Shown: positions 7,366 to 14,390 of the stretch, one piece after another | Layout of the letters: each line of letters begins with the position of its first letter | Numbering within the stretch: the first letter of the stretch is position 1 | From: Bacteroidales bacterium | GTDB taxonomy: Bacteria; Bacteroidota; Bacteroidia; Bacteroidales; P3 | Assembly: GCA_016283745.1 (NCBI GenBank) | Contig: JAEENM010000193.1 | Span: 1-34,971 of the forward strand | Length of the DNA stretch: 34,971 nucleotides | Reading direction: 5' to 3' | Made by a program: the position numbers and the translations under genes | Notes under the pieces: generated by a model | What the model was told of the DNA's origin: nothing | Databases searched by the model: none | The model's input: the letters and a program-made list of their open reading frames with translations, nothing else

Positions 7366-8346
7366 ATGAAAAAAATAAGAAAAATTTTATTGTTTACCTT
7401 GCTTGCAACGGCCATGAATGCTGTTGCACAGACAGGCTACCAGTCGTTCTTGAATGCGGACACGACACTATGGTATATGAATCATGATACTTATTATGAT
7501 GAACCCTATAATAGCTACGAATTCGCTGCAACTGGCTCTTTTTTCATTGACAGCGTTTTTTGCAGAAAATTGTCTTGTTCTTACGTGGTTAGACACAATG
7601 ATGGACACTATTCTTACATTCCATACACCACAAACACGAGAAATTACTTGAGCGAAGACACTGTTTCTGGAAAATTATGGATGTATACATGCAACGCTAA
7701 CGACACTACACATTTCACTAAAAAATTGCTTGTGGACATGTCGCTTGAAGTTGGGGACACATTCTGCTTGCCGTTGGACTTCGGGGATCCGTACATTGAC
7801 ACTTTGGTTTATACTGTTGATAGTGTATTATACCTTGACGGTAGAAAACACATATTTATGAGCGATAAAAGAGTTGACGAATATTATTTGAGTATCAATA
7901 TTTTTATCGAAGGAATAGGCAGCTCCAGTCATTTGTTTTTTCCTATTGGGTACTATTGGTATTATCCCAGTTATATACCGGATATAAGTTTCCTGTTTTG
8001 TTGCTTTAAAGATGGCTTGCACGTTTATATGGATACTTTGATATGGTTTCTTGATGGTGCCGACGACTGTGTTCAAACTTATTCTTCATTGTATCGACCT
8101 AAATTAGAACAAAAAATCACCGCCTACCCTAACCCCACGAAAGACCGCATAACGCTGGAGTTCGGCGAGGCGCGTTTCAGCAAGCTGCGGCTGGTGAACG
8201 CCGCCGGCGCCACGGTGCTGGAGAAAACCCTCATAGGCTACGAGCCACAGCACATCCTGCAACTGAAAGGCCTGCCCGCCGGCATCTACTCCTGCATACT
8301 CTCCGGCAAAGACGGCACGGCAACGCAGAAAATCGTTGTAGAATAG
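7366..8346 (+). CDS. T9SS type A cargo protein of unknown function
   Basis: This 326-aa protein begins with a Sec signal peptide (1-21, ending AVA). Residues 22-250 form an aromatic- and Asp-rich beta region with no recognised catalytic motif; the segment FIEGIGSSS matches the conserved 'WIEGIGS' phrase of many small Bacteroidota T9SS cargos. Residues 251-326 are a type A sorting domain with AYPNPTKDR at its start, a central LVNAAGATV strand, the LPAGIYS turn and a final QKIVVE strand. The body is AT-rich while the sorting domain is markedly GC-rich and about 93 % identical in DNA to that of the next gene. It is 12 nt from the peptidase gene, so probably in the same operon. It is likely attached to the cell surface or released; the function of the body is unknown. 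Confidence 0.8.
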   Translation: MKKIRKILLFTLLATAMNAVAQTGYQSFLNADTTLWYMNHDTYYDEPYNSYEFAATGSFFIDSVFCRKLSCSYVVRHNDGHYSYIPYTTNTRNYLSEDTVSGKLWMYTCNANDTTHFTKKLLVDMSLEVGDTFCLPLDFGDPYIDTLVYTVDSVLYLDGRKHIFMSDKRVDEYYLSINIFIEGIGSSSHLFFPIGYYWYYPSYIPDISFLFCCFKDGLHVYMDTLIWFLDGADDCVQTYSSLYRPKLEQKITAYPNPTKDRITLEFGEARFSKLRLVNAAGATVLEKTLIGYEPQHILQLKGLPAGIYSCILSGKDGTATQKIVVE

Positions 8347-8407
8347 TTAAGAATTAAGAGTTAAAAGTTGGGAGTTTTGAGTTTAAAAATTTAAAAACCA
8401 AAATATT

Positions 8408-9373
8408 ATGAAAAGATTTCTACTAACCTTGGCAGTGCTGGCAATAACCGCCACATCTTTCGCACAGCAGACATATCAGCCGGTGCCAATGCTTTCAAAA
8501 GAAAACCATTGGAGAGAAGCCTATGCGGAGTTGTTTCCCTATGGTTATAATATTGATACAGGGGACGTGTATTATTCCGATGTATATCTTTCTGGAGATA
8601 GTATTACATTAGATTCCACCACATATAAAATACTTGTTTACAAGTATTCAAGGACTGGAGATTCATCTACAGTTGGAATTAGGGAGGATTCGTTGGGTCG
8701 TGTGTTTATGTGGCGATACCAACAAAGTGACAGGAAATTATATGATTTTACACTGCAAAAAGGTGATACAACATGGAAAGAAAACAGGGGTGAAGGTAGT
8801 TATGTAGCAGAACTGGTTCACGCTGTGGACACACTTCAAATCGCAGGCAAATTGAGAAAAAAAATCACTTTTGCCTAATTAACAGTTCATAGATACAGGT
8901 CAAATGATAGATGGGATACATTGGTGGATTATACTCCATATTCCGATGATTCTCCTGAAAAAATTTGGATAGAGGGTATCGGAAGTTGCGGCGGATTGGT
9001 TTATCCGTATGTTATGGATACTGGTTATTTGGATGAATTGCGTGTGCTATGTAATTTTCATGACGATTCTTCTAGCTTTAACTTTGGTCCTTTTGATTGT
9101 TTCCCCACGTCATCCCTCATCACCACCGACGCTCCGCCCCGCATCAGCGCCTACCCCAACCCCACGAAAGACCGCGTAACGCTGGAGTTCGGCGAGGCGC
9201 GTTTCAGCACCCTGCGACTGGTGAACGCCGCCGGCGCCACGGTGCTGGAGACATCCCTCACTGGCCAAGAGCCACAGCACACCCTGCAACTGAAAGGCCT
9301 GCCCGCAGGCATATACTCCTGCATACTCTCCGGCAAAGACGGCACCGCAACGCAGAAAATCGTTGTAGAATAG
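8408..9373 (+). pseudogene. T9SS type A cargo gene interrupted by an in-frame TAA
   Basis: A paralog of the preceding gene. Codons 1-156 encode a signal peptide (1-19, ending SFA) and the first half of the body. A TAA at 8876-8878 then stops translation after KKITFA. The same reading frame continues without any shift through LTVHRYRSNDRW, the conserved IWIEGIGS phrase, and a complete type A sorting domain (AYPNPTKDR to QKIVVE) up to the TAG ending at 9373. The full length of 321 codons before the terminal stop matches the 326-aa neighbour. One substitution (for example CAA to TAA) explains the break. Without read-through the product lacks its sorting signal and would stay in the periplasm. 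The rest shows no further damage, so the lesion is recent or a sequencing error. An isolated restart at TTG 8921 would lack a signal peptide. Confidence 0.8.
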
Positions 9374-9404
9374 TTTGCAGTTTGTAGTGTGGAGTTTTGA
9401 GTTA

Positions 9405-9434
9405 AGAGCCGCAAAGCGTTGCTGCTCTTTTTTT
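9405..9434 (+). terminator. Terminator of the surface-protein cluster
   Basis: AGAGC (9405-9409) pairs with GCTCT (9424-9428), with an inner GCAA/TTGC stem, followed by seven T (9428-9434). It lies 32 nt after the last stop of the plus-strand cluster. Confidence 0.8.
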
Positions 9435-9540
9435 ACGGAAATCAGTGAACTGTGAACTGGAATGGTCGCAGGTCGTTAGTCATTAGTCCTTTGACTTTAG
9501 ACTTTTGACCTTAGACCCATCTCGTTCCGCTCTCCGAGTT

Positions 9541-9646
9541 ATTGATATTTTCTTTTTTCGGCCAGAAAGCGCATAAAAAAAGCCCCCCTCAAGGGATTAG
9601 AGGGGGGACAAACCTAAAATTGTACTATGAAAAAGAAAATATCAAT
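9541..9646. repeat. 17-bp inverted repeat flanking the rplI terminator
   Basis: ATTGATATTTTCTTTTT at 9541-9557 is the exact reverse complement of 9630-9646. The 72 nt between hold the terminator of the rpsF-rpsR-rplI operon. The outline resembles a very small MITE-like element (106 bp), but no target-site duplication is visible. It could instead be an outer stem that forms on read-through RNA. Confidence 0.5.
9575..9609 (-). terminator. Terminator of the rpsF-rpsR-rplI operon
   Basis: On the minus strand GTCCCCCCTC pairs with GAGGGGGGC around a 9-nt loop and is followed by seven T (9575-9581). It lies 57 nt past the rplI stop. Confidence 0.92.
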
Positions 9647-9665
9647 GAAGTAGCTAAGTAAGGGC

Positions 9666-10115
9666 TTACTCAGCATATACTTCCAAAGTGATTTCGGCTT
9701 TGATATCTTTGTGGATATTGATGGTGATGGGGTAGGAGCCAACTTCTTTCACTCTGTTTCCATCAACAACAATTTTCTTGCGGTCGATATCGTAGCTGTA
9801 CTGTTCTTTCAAAGCTTCGGCAACCTGAATGTTGTTCACCGAGCCGAAGATCTGGCCGTTGGCGCTGGCTTTGGCGGCCACACGGATGGTCTTGCCTTCC
9901 AGAGCTTCTTTCAGCGTTTCGGCGTCTTTGCGGATGCGTTCTTCTTTGAAAGCGCGCTGACGCATGTTCTCAGCGTGGATTTTGCGGTTTGTGGCGGTGG
10001 CCATAATTGCCATTCCCTGGGGGAAGAGGTAATTGTTGGCGTAGCCGTTCTTAACGTTAACTATGTCGTCCTTGTAGCCTAATTTGGCAACGTCTTGTGT
10101 CAATATTACTTCCAT
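9666..10115 (-). CDS. rplI: 50S ribosomal protein L9
   Basis: 149 aa, the normal length for bacterial L9. The N-terminal domain opens with MEVILTQDVAKLGYKDDIV and the signature GYANNYLFPQGMA, which binds 23S rRNA near the L1 stalk base. A long connecting helix (about 40-75) leads to the C-terminal domain (ANGQIFGSV, then the KEVGSYPITINIH strand). It is the last gene of the rpsF-rpsR-rplI operon, 17 nt after rpsR, with a consensus AGGAGG upstream and a strong terminator downstream. Confidence 0.97.
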   Translation of the reverse strand: MEVILTQDVAKLGYKDDIVNVKNGYANNYLFPQGMAIMATATNRKIHAENMRQRAFKEERIRKDAETLKEALEGKTIRVAAKASANGQIFGSVNNIQVAEALKEQYSYDIDRKKIVVDGNRVKEVGSYPITINIHKDIKAEITLEVYAE

Positions 10116-10123
10116 CGTTATCT

Positions 10124-10129
10124 CCTCCT
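10124..10129 (-). promoter_or_regulatory. Consensus Shine-Dalgarno of rplI
   Basis: AGGAGG on the minus strand, 8 nt before the rplI ATG. Such a full site is uncommon in Bacteroidota, where most starts lack one, and here may allow L9 to be translated independently of rpsR. Confidence 0.75.
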
Positions 10130-10132
10130 ATT

Positions 10133-10399
10133 TTATTTTAAACAATCGGCTACGTAGGGCATCAAAGCCAGGTGACGAGCTCTTTTTATTGCTTGCGACA
10201 CTTTTTTCTGATATTTGTTCGAGGTTCCGGTGATGCGGCGGGGCAGTATCTTGCCTTGCTCGTTAACGAATTTCAGAAGGAAATCAGCGTCTTTGTAATC
10301 GATATATTTTATGCCGAGTTTTTTGAAACGGCAGTATTTTTTGCGTTGTGTGTCAACGGCTATCGGTGTCAGATATTTTATTTCGGTTTCGTTTGCCAT
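10133..10399 (-). CDS. rpsR: 30S ribosomal protein S18
   Basis: 88 aa. The S18 core is clear: [40 protein letters not shown] and [11 protein letters not shown]18 binds the 30S platform as a heterodimer with S6, whose gene is immediately upstream (29 nt). The N-terminus carries a short extension ([18 protein letters not shown]) ahead of the conserved KKYCRFKK stretch, as is usual in this phylum. Confidence 0.97.
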   Translation of the reverse strand: MANETEIKYLTPIAVDTQRKKYCRFKKLGIKYIDYKDADFLLKFVNEQGKILPRRITGTSNKYQKKVSQAIKRARHLALMPYVADCLK

Positions 10400-10428
10400 A
10401 TCTTATTCAAAAATTTACAGGGTTAGAC

Positions 10429-10794
10429 TTAATTGGCTTCTTCAGCGGGTGCCTGTTCTTTCTCTTTCTTGTTGTTGCGTTTTTTCTCGTTGTAGGCGAT
10501 GGCGTGTTTGTCCAGCGACACGGTGAGGAAACGCAGCAGGCGCTCGTCGCGTTTGTAGGTTGTCTCCAAGGTGGCTATCAGACTGCCTTCGGCTTTGAAT
10601 TCAATCAGATAGTAGAAGCCTGTGGTTTTCTTTTGAATAGGGTAGGCGAGTTTTCTCAAACCCCAATTATTGGTATAGATAATTTCAGCACCGTTGCTCG
10701 TAAGCAAATCCTGGTACTTTTTTACCGTTTCCTTCATCTGTTCATCAGACAAAACGGGAGTCATAATGAAAACGGTTTCGTACTGTTTTACCAT
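10429..10794 (-). CDS. rpsF: 30S ribosomal protein S6
   Basis: 121 aa. The start [19 protein letters not shown], the strand [19 protein letters not shown] and the [17 protein letters not shown] end of the ferredoxin-like fold identify S6. A charged tail ([16 protein letters not shown]) follows. It is the first gene of the rpsF-rpsR-rplI operon, transcribed from the -7 element at 10840-10848. The ssb gene that sits in this operon in many other bacteria is absent. Confidence 0.97.
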   Translation of the reverse strand: MVKQYETVFIMTPVLSDEQMKETVKKYQDLLTSNGAEIIYTNNWGLRKLAYPIQKKTTGFYYLIEFKAEGSLIATLETTYKRDERLLRFLTVSLDKHAIAYNEKKRNNKKEKEQAPAEEAN

Positions 10795-10839
10795 AATTTT
10801 ACTTGTTGTTTTTTTATTTTACTTTATTTTTTTGGGATT

Positions 10840-10848
10840 GCAAAGATA
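10840..10848 (-). promoter_or_regulatory. -7 promoter element of the rpsF operon
   Basis: TATCTTTGC on the minus strand, 45 nt before the rpsF ATG; no clear TTTG at -33. The T-rich leader after it has no obvious S6:S18 binding structure by eye. Confidence 0.75.
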
Positions 10849-10951
10849 CGACTTTTTTTTATATTGCGGCCTTTTTTTGTCGATTTTCTTTTCTTTAAAA
10901 CACCAACGCGCTGTATATCAATTCATTAAAAATTGAATATTTTTTGCGAAA

Positions 10952-11884
10952 TTAACCGTTATGCGTTGAAAATTCGTCGGTTTCAGTCGTGTTTTCGTCG
11001 TTTTTTGGTCTGTTTTTGTCCGTTTTTTGGTCGGTGAAAAGCGAGGGCAGGGTAGTGGCGAGGGTGAGGGTTTTGCCGTTGGCGGGATGGGGTATGTCCA
11101 GCCTATAGTTATATGTATAGGGATAGGGGTAGTCCACACGGTAGTGTGTGTTGGCCTTGTCGCCCAGCACGGGGTGTCCGCTCTGCATCAGCTGCATGCA
11201 CAGCTGGTTTTCGAAATGCTGCACCATCGCCACGTCGAGCAGTGCGATCTCCTCTTCGGTGCGTATTACGGTATATTTCAGCGTGCATTCCACCAGACCT
11301 TCGGCGGCGGTTTCGTGCCATTGGCGCAGAAAGCCCCTTTGGTTGAGCTCCGCCCATGCCCGCAGGGTGCCTTTTTCTTGTTCGAAAGTGCCGCACACCC
11401 ACACACGGAAATGTTTGGTGGCTTTGGCGCAGGCCTCGCGCAGTGCCTCGCGCAGCTCGTTGCGTTTGCAGAACAGGCAGATGCCGTTTTCGTCGTTGCG
11501 CAGGAACATGACGGGGGTTACCGCTATGCTCCGGCGGTTGAGCCGGGTGAGGTCGGCGTTGAGGGTGTTGTTGAGCGAGCGCAGTCCGCCCACGGTTTTT
11601 CCCGCAAGGGGTACGCCCGATGACTTGAACGATGCCACCACGGTGCCGTCCTCATATAATATAGGTGCCGAGGTGCGTTCGCGGTAGGTGCGTTTGGCCT
11701 CGTATTTGGTATATTCTATGGTTTCGCCGCGCTTGAGCACCAGCTCGGGGTGTTTCACCACTGCGTTGTTGTGGCGCACGCAGCCGCAACGTATCACCTT
11801 TTTTATTTTGTTGGTGGATGCGTCGGGGAAGGTCTCCTGCAGCAGCTCGAGCAGCGAGGTTTCGTGTGTGGCGGTGATTTTCAT
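10952..11884 (-). CDS. RluA-like pseudouridine synthase homolog lacking the catalytic Asp
   Basis: This 310-aa protein has the layout of RluA-family RNA pseudouridine synthases. An S4 RNA-binding domain spans about 8-60 (NKIKKVIRCGCV to LKRGETIEY). ILYEDGTVVASFKSSG follows at 75-90 where the family has 'ILYEDDHLLVVNKPAG'. VMFLRNDENGICLFCK at 125-140 replaces the catalytic motif 'VHRLDRDTSGLLVFAK', and SGHPVLGD closes the core at 235-242. In that alignment the catalytic Asp position is Arg129, the preceding His-Arg is Met-Phe, and the later 'RxHQIRVH' is not conserved. The fold is probably kept but uridine isomerisation is unlikely; it may bind RNA or rRNA without modifying it. The last 25 residues are low-complexity and Lys/Thr/Glu-rich. 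It is a single gene without a clear promoter box. Confidence 0.72.
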   Translation of the reverse strand: MKITATHETSLLELLQETFPDASTNKIKKVIRCGCVRHNNAVVKHPELVLKRGETIEYTKYEAKRTYRERTSAPILYEDGTVVASFKSSGVPLAGKTVGGLRSLNNTLNADLTRLNRRSIAVTPVMFLRNDENGICLFCKRNELREALREACAKATKHFRVWVCGTFEQEKGTLRAWAELNQRGFLRQWHETAAEGLVECTLKYTVIRTEEEIALLDVAMVQHFENQLCMQLMQSGHPVLGDKANTHYRVDYPYPYTYNYRLDIPHPANGKTLTLATTLPSLFTDQKTDKNRPKNDENTTETDEFSTHNG

Positions 11885-11904
11885 GGAAATTCTAATTGTT
11901 GTTG

Positions 11905-11932
11905 ACCACGGATTGCACAGATTTTACAGATT
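11905..11932. repeat. Short periodic intergenic repeat
   Basis: The segment has the 'CCACGGATT-CACAGATT-TACAGATT' pattern, in which a near 9-11-nt unit ending in GATT recurs three times. Similar sequence is common as intergenic filler in Bacteroidota and other genomes. It separates the RluA-like gene from the YqeY-like gene and encodes nothing visible. Confidence 0.45.
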
Positions 11933-11995
11933 GGTTTTGTGAATTATCATGTAAACATGATTACATATATAATATCAGAAACCATCTTCATATGG

Positions 11996-12442
11996 TTACG
12001 ACAGCAGTTTTTTCACCATTTCGGACACGGTTTTGTTGTCGGCCTTGCCGGCGAACTGTTTGGTGGCCATGCCCATCACCTTGCCCATGTCTTTCATGCT
12101 CGAGGCACCGGTTTGGGCTATTATCTCGCGCAGTGCTTTCTCCACCTCTTCGGCGGGCATCTGTTCGGGCAGGTAGCGTTCGATAACGGCGGCCTGTTCC
12201 ATCTCGGCGGCGTAGAGGTCGTCGCGGTTCTGCTGTTTGTATATGTCGGCGGCTTCGCGGCGTTGTTTTATCAGTCGTTGCAGCATGGCGGTTTCAGCGG
12301 CTTCGTTGAGCTCGCCGCCGGCTTTGGAGGTCTTCTCCAGAAGTATGGCCGATTTGATGGCACGCAGCGATTCCAATGTGCCGCGGTCTTTGTTGAGCAT
12401 AGCCGTCTTGATGTCGGCGTTGATTTTTTCTTCTAAACTCAT
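11996..12442 (-). CDS. GatB/YqeY domain protein
   Basis: This 148-aa protein begins MSLEEKINADIKTAMLNKD and has the YqeY pattern throughout: LESLRAIKSAILLEKTSK, then LIKQRREAADIYKQQNRDDL, AAVIERYLPEQMP and the C-terminal MKDMGKVMGMATKQFAGKAD followed by VSEMVKKLL. The C-terminal half is the small helical domain shared with the GatB tail of the tRNA amidotransferase, which binds tRNA; YqeY itself has no settled enzymatic role. The start at 12442 is chosen because the frame can be extended upstream only through the terminator and the tRNA-Phe gene. It lies 29 nt after the tRNA-Phe terminator, so it may depend on read-through. Confidence 0.9.
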   Translation of the reverse strand: MSLEEKINADIKTAMLNKDRGTLESLRAIKSAILLEKTSKAGGELNEAAETAMLQRLIKQRREAADIYKQQNRDDLYAAEMEQAAVIERYLPEQMPAEEVEKALREIIAQTGASSMKDMGKVMGMATKQFAGKADNKTVSEMVKKLLS

Positions 12443-12471
12443 TGCTTTGGATTGTTTTGGCTTGTTGATAC

Positions 12472-12499
12472 AAAAAAAGCACACAATCGCTTGTATGCT
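12472..12499 (-). terminator. Terminator of tRNA-Phe
   Basis: On the minus strand AGCATACAA pairs with TTGTGTGCT (one T:G pair) around the tetraloop GCGA, followed by seven T. It starts 17 nt after the tRNA. Confidence 0.88.
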
Positions 12500-12515
12500 T
12501 TCCGTTTTTGTCTTG

Positions 12516-12588
<73 letters not shown>

Positions 12589-12603
12589 ATCATTTTTGCG
12601 ACT

Positions 12604-12636
12604 GCAAAGGTACGACTTTTTTTTGTATTGGGCAAA
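12604..12636 (-). promoter_or_regulatory. Complete Bacteroidota promoter of tRNA-Phe
   Basis: On the minus strand TTTG (12633-12636) is followed after exactly 20 nt by TACCTTTGC (12604-12612), an ideal -33/-7 pair, 15 nt before the tRNA 5' end. Confidence 0.88.
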
Positions 12637-12713
12637 TTTTTTTTAATGCCGCAAAGCTGTGTTTGTTTTAATTTGTTGATAATTAAAAAGTTGTGATGTT
12701 AAATAAAACCGTT

Positions 12714-13391
12714 TCAAACTGTAGGTTCCGCTGTTTCGGAGGCTGTTTTTTCGGCATTTTCTTTCGCTTTTTTCTCTTTTTTCGATGCAAAAAGTTGGTC
12801 GAAAATCAGCATAAAGATACCGATGGTGATGGCTGCGTCGGCGAAGTTGAAAATGGCGTTGAAGAAGGTGAAATTCTGTCCTCCCACAAAAGGCATCCAC
12901 TCGGGCCATGTGATGGTAAAGAGCGGGAAATAGAACATGTCCACCACCTTGCCGTAAAGGAAAGGAGCGTAGCCGCCCTCTTCGGGGAAGGCTTTGGCCA
13001 CCTCGAAGGTGCTTTCGCTGAAGATAAGTCCGTAGAAACAGCTGTCGATAATGTTGCCAACGGCGCCTGCGAAAATCAGCGACATGCTCACCAGCAGGAA
13101 CTTGCGCACGTTTTTCTTAACCATATACACAATGCCCCACGCTATGCCCACCGATGCGAGGAGACGGAACACCGAGAGCAGTATCTTGCCCCAGCTGCCG
13201 CCGAAATGCATGCCGAAAGCCATGCCCTCGTTTTCGATGAACAGTATCTGGAACCACGACCCGAACACCGATATGCTCTCGCCGATGTGCATATTGGTCT
13301 TTACAAGGATCTTTATCACCTGGTCTATCACAAGTATGGCCACGATGATGGCAATGGCTAGGAGCAGTCGTTTTTTCTGTGGCTGGGTCAT
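12714..13391 (-). CDS. lspA: Lipoprotein signal peptidase (signal peptidase II)
   Basis: 225 aa, an inner-membrane aspartyl protease that removes the signal peptide of lipoproteins after diacylglyceryl transfer. Four membrane segments are visible (about 9-30, 68-91, 98-118, 178-200). Both catalytic aspartates are present: Asp116 in GAVGNIID and Asp185 in FNFAD, along with the conserved NEGMAFG stretch (54-60). Compared with proteobacterial LspA it has an insert (about 122-172) between the two aspartates, as seen in Bacteroidota, and a charged Lys/Glu tail. Its ATG overlaps the stop of the LysE-family gene (ATGA), so the two are translationally coupled. Substrates in this window include the lipoproteins at 26228 and 32721. 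Confidence 0.95.
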   Translation of the reverse strand: MTQPQKKRLLLAIAIIVAILVIDQVIKILVKTNMHIGESISVFGSWFQILFIENEGMAFGMHFGGSWGKILLSVFRLLASVGIAWGIVYMVKKNVRKFLLVSMSLIFAGAVGNIIDSCFYGLIFSESTFEVAKAFPEEGGYAPFLYGKVVDMFYFPLFTITWPEWMPFVGGQNFTFFNAIFNFADAAITIGIFMLIFDQLFASKKEKKAKENAEKTASETAEPTV

Positions 13392-14083
13392 AGATTGCTC
13401 AAATTAGGAGTTATCTGGAAAAACTCGTTCAGCACAAGGTAGATGCCGAACCCGATAAGTATTATTCCCAATATCTTGTTTATGACATGTATCACTTTGG
13501 GCAGTAGCACGGTTTTCAGCGTATAGGCTATGGTGCATTTGAGAATGTCGCAGGTGAGCACGGTGGCCAATATTGCGGCAAGGAACATAAGGCTGGTCTG
13601 GCGGGTGGTGAGTGTGGAACTGCCAATGGATACCTGCTCCAGTGCGGTGGCCACGCCCACGGGCATCACCCAATAGAGCCATACGCCCGGATTTGCTATG
13701 TTGAACAGAAATCCCTTGCCCATGGTTTTGAGGTACGACATGCCGAGCGACTGGGTGTGGTTGTCCAACTTGCCTTTTGTCTTAGGCTCTTTCTGTGGCT
13801 CTTTCTGTAAAAAGGTGAAAACGCCGAAAATTATCATCACTATGCCGCCGATGATGGAGAAAATCATCTTCGACCGCGGGTTGTCCATAAATTGAGAAAC
13901 TCCGAAGGTGACCAGCGACACAATCACTATGTCGCTCAACGATATGCCCATAGCGAAACGCACTCCGGCTTTGAAACCCGAAGTGAGGCTTGTCTGTATC
14001 AGGGCGAACAAAGCAGGCCCGATGATACACGACAGACCGAGGCCCATCAGCACACCCTTTATTATTACTTCTAATGCGGACAT
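13388..14083 (-). CDS. LysE-family transporter
   Basis: 231 aa with about six membrane segments. The N-terminal LGLSCIIGPALFALIQTSLTSGFKAGV, followed by GISLSDIVIVSLVTFGVS, is the LysE/RhtB signature (compare 'GPgPaxlxxxxxxxxxGxrxGl...G...gd'). A charged cytoplasmic loop (about 93-112, KEPQKEPKTKGK) separates the halves, and GFLFNIANPGVWLYWV matches the second-half 'gfltnllNPkxxxff' motif. Members export amino acids and related small molecules by proton antiport; the substrate cannot be told from sequence. The gene overlaps lspA by 4 nt and is driven from the -7 element at 14162-14170. Confidence 0.88.
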   Translation of the reverse strand: MSALEVIIKGVLMGLGLSCIIGPALFALIQTSLTSGFKAGVRFAMGISLSDIVIVSLVTFGVSQFMDNPRSKMIFSIIGGIVMIIFGVFTFLQKEPQKEPKTKGKLDNHTQSLGMSYLKTMGKGFLFNIANPGVWLYWVMPVGVATALEQVSIGSSTLTTRQTSLMFLAAILATVLTCDILKCTIAYTLKTVLLPKVIHVINKILGIILIGFGIYLVLNEFFQITPNLSNL

Positions 14084-14161
14084 ACGTTTTTTATATCAAA
14101 ACAATGTTAAACAGCCTATAAACCAACGTTTTGTGGCACACAGGCTTTTACACACCAAACT

Positions 14162-14170
14162 GCAAAGATA
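14162..14170 (-). promoter_or_regulatory. -7 promoter element of the LysE-lspA operon
   Basis: TATCTTTGC on the minus strand, 78 nt before the ATG at 14083. No good -33 element is seen at 19-21 nt. Confidence 0.65.
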
Positions 14171-14285
14171 CGAAATATATTTGGTTGCTTGGCGGTTTTG
14201 GGCGTTTTTTTTATTTTTTGGCGGTTTGGAGGAGAGGTTTTTCGGACCCTTTTTACATTATTTTTTGCGGCTATGACAAAAAAAT

Positions 14286-14317
14286 TTGTTCATTTGCCAA
14301 AAAAATAGTAAATTTGC
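14286..14317 (+). promoter_or_regulatory. Complete promoter of the 1954-aa surface-protein gene
   Basis: TTG (14286-14288) is followed after 20 nt by TAAATTTGC (14309-14317), a full -33/-7 pair. The transcript would have a leader of about 65 nt that contains a small ATACC/GGTAT hairpin (within 14334-14351). Confidence 0.8.
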
Positions 14318-14390
14318 TTCTTTGCATATCCCATACCTTTTTTGGGTATAGGGTGTTGTATATAGTTATGAATCAATATTTTGTAAAAAG

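Noticed and set aside
8857..8864. A frameshift in the 8-A run as the cause of the split cargo gene
   Set aside because: Adding one A also runs into a stop within a few codons and removing one does not restore the frame, whereas the original frame continues intact past the TAA. A nonsense change is the simpler explanation.
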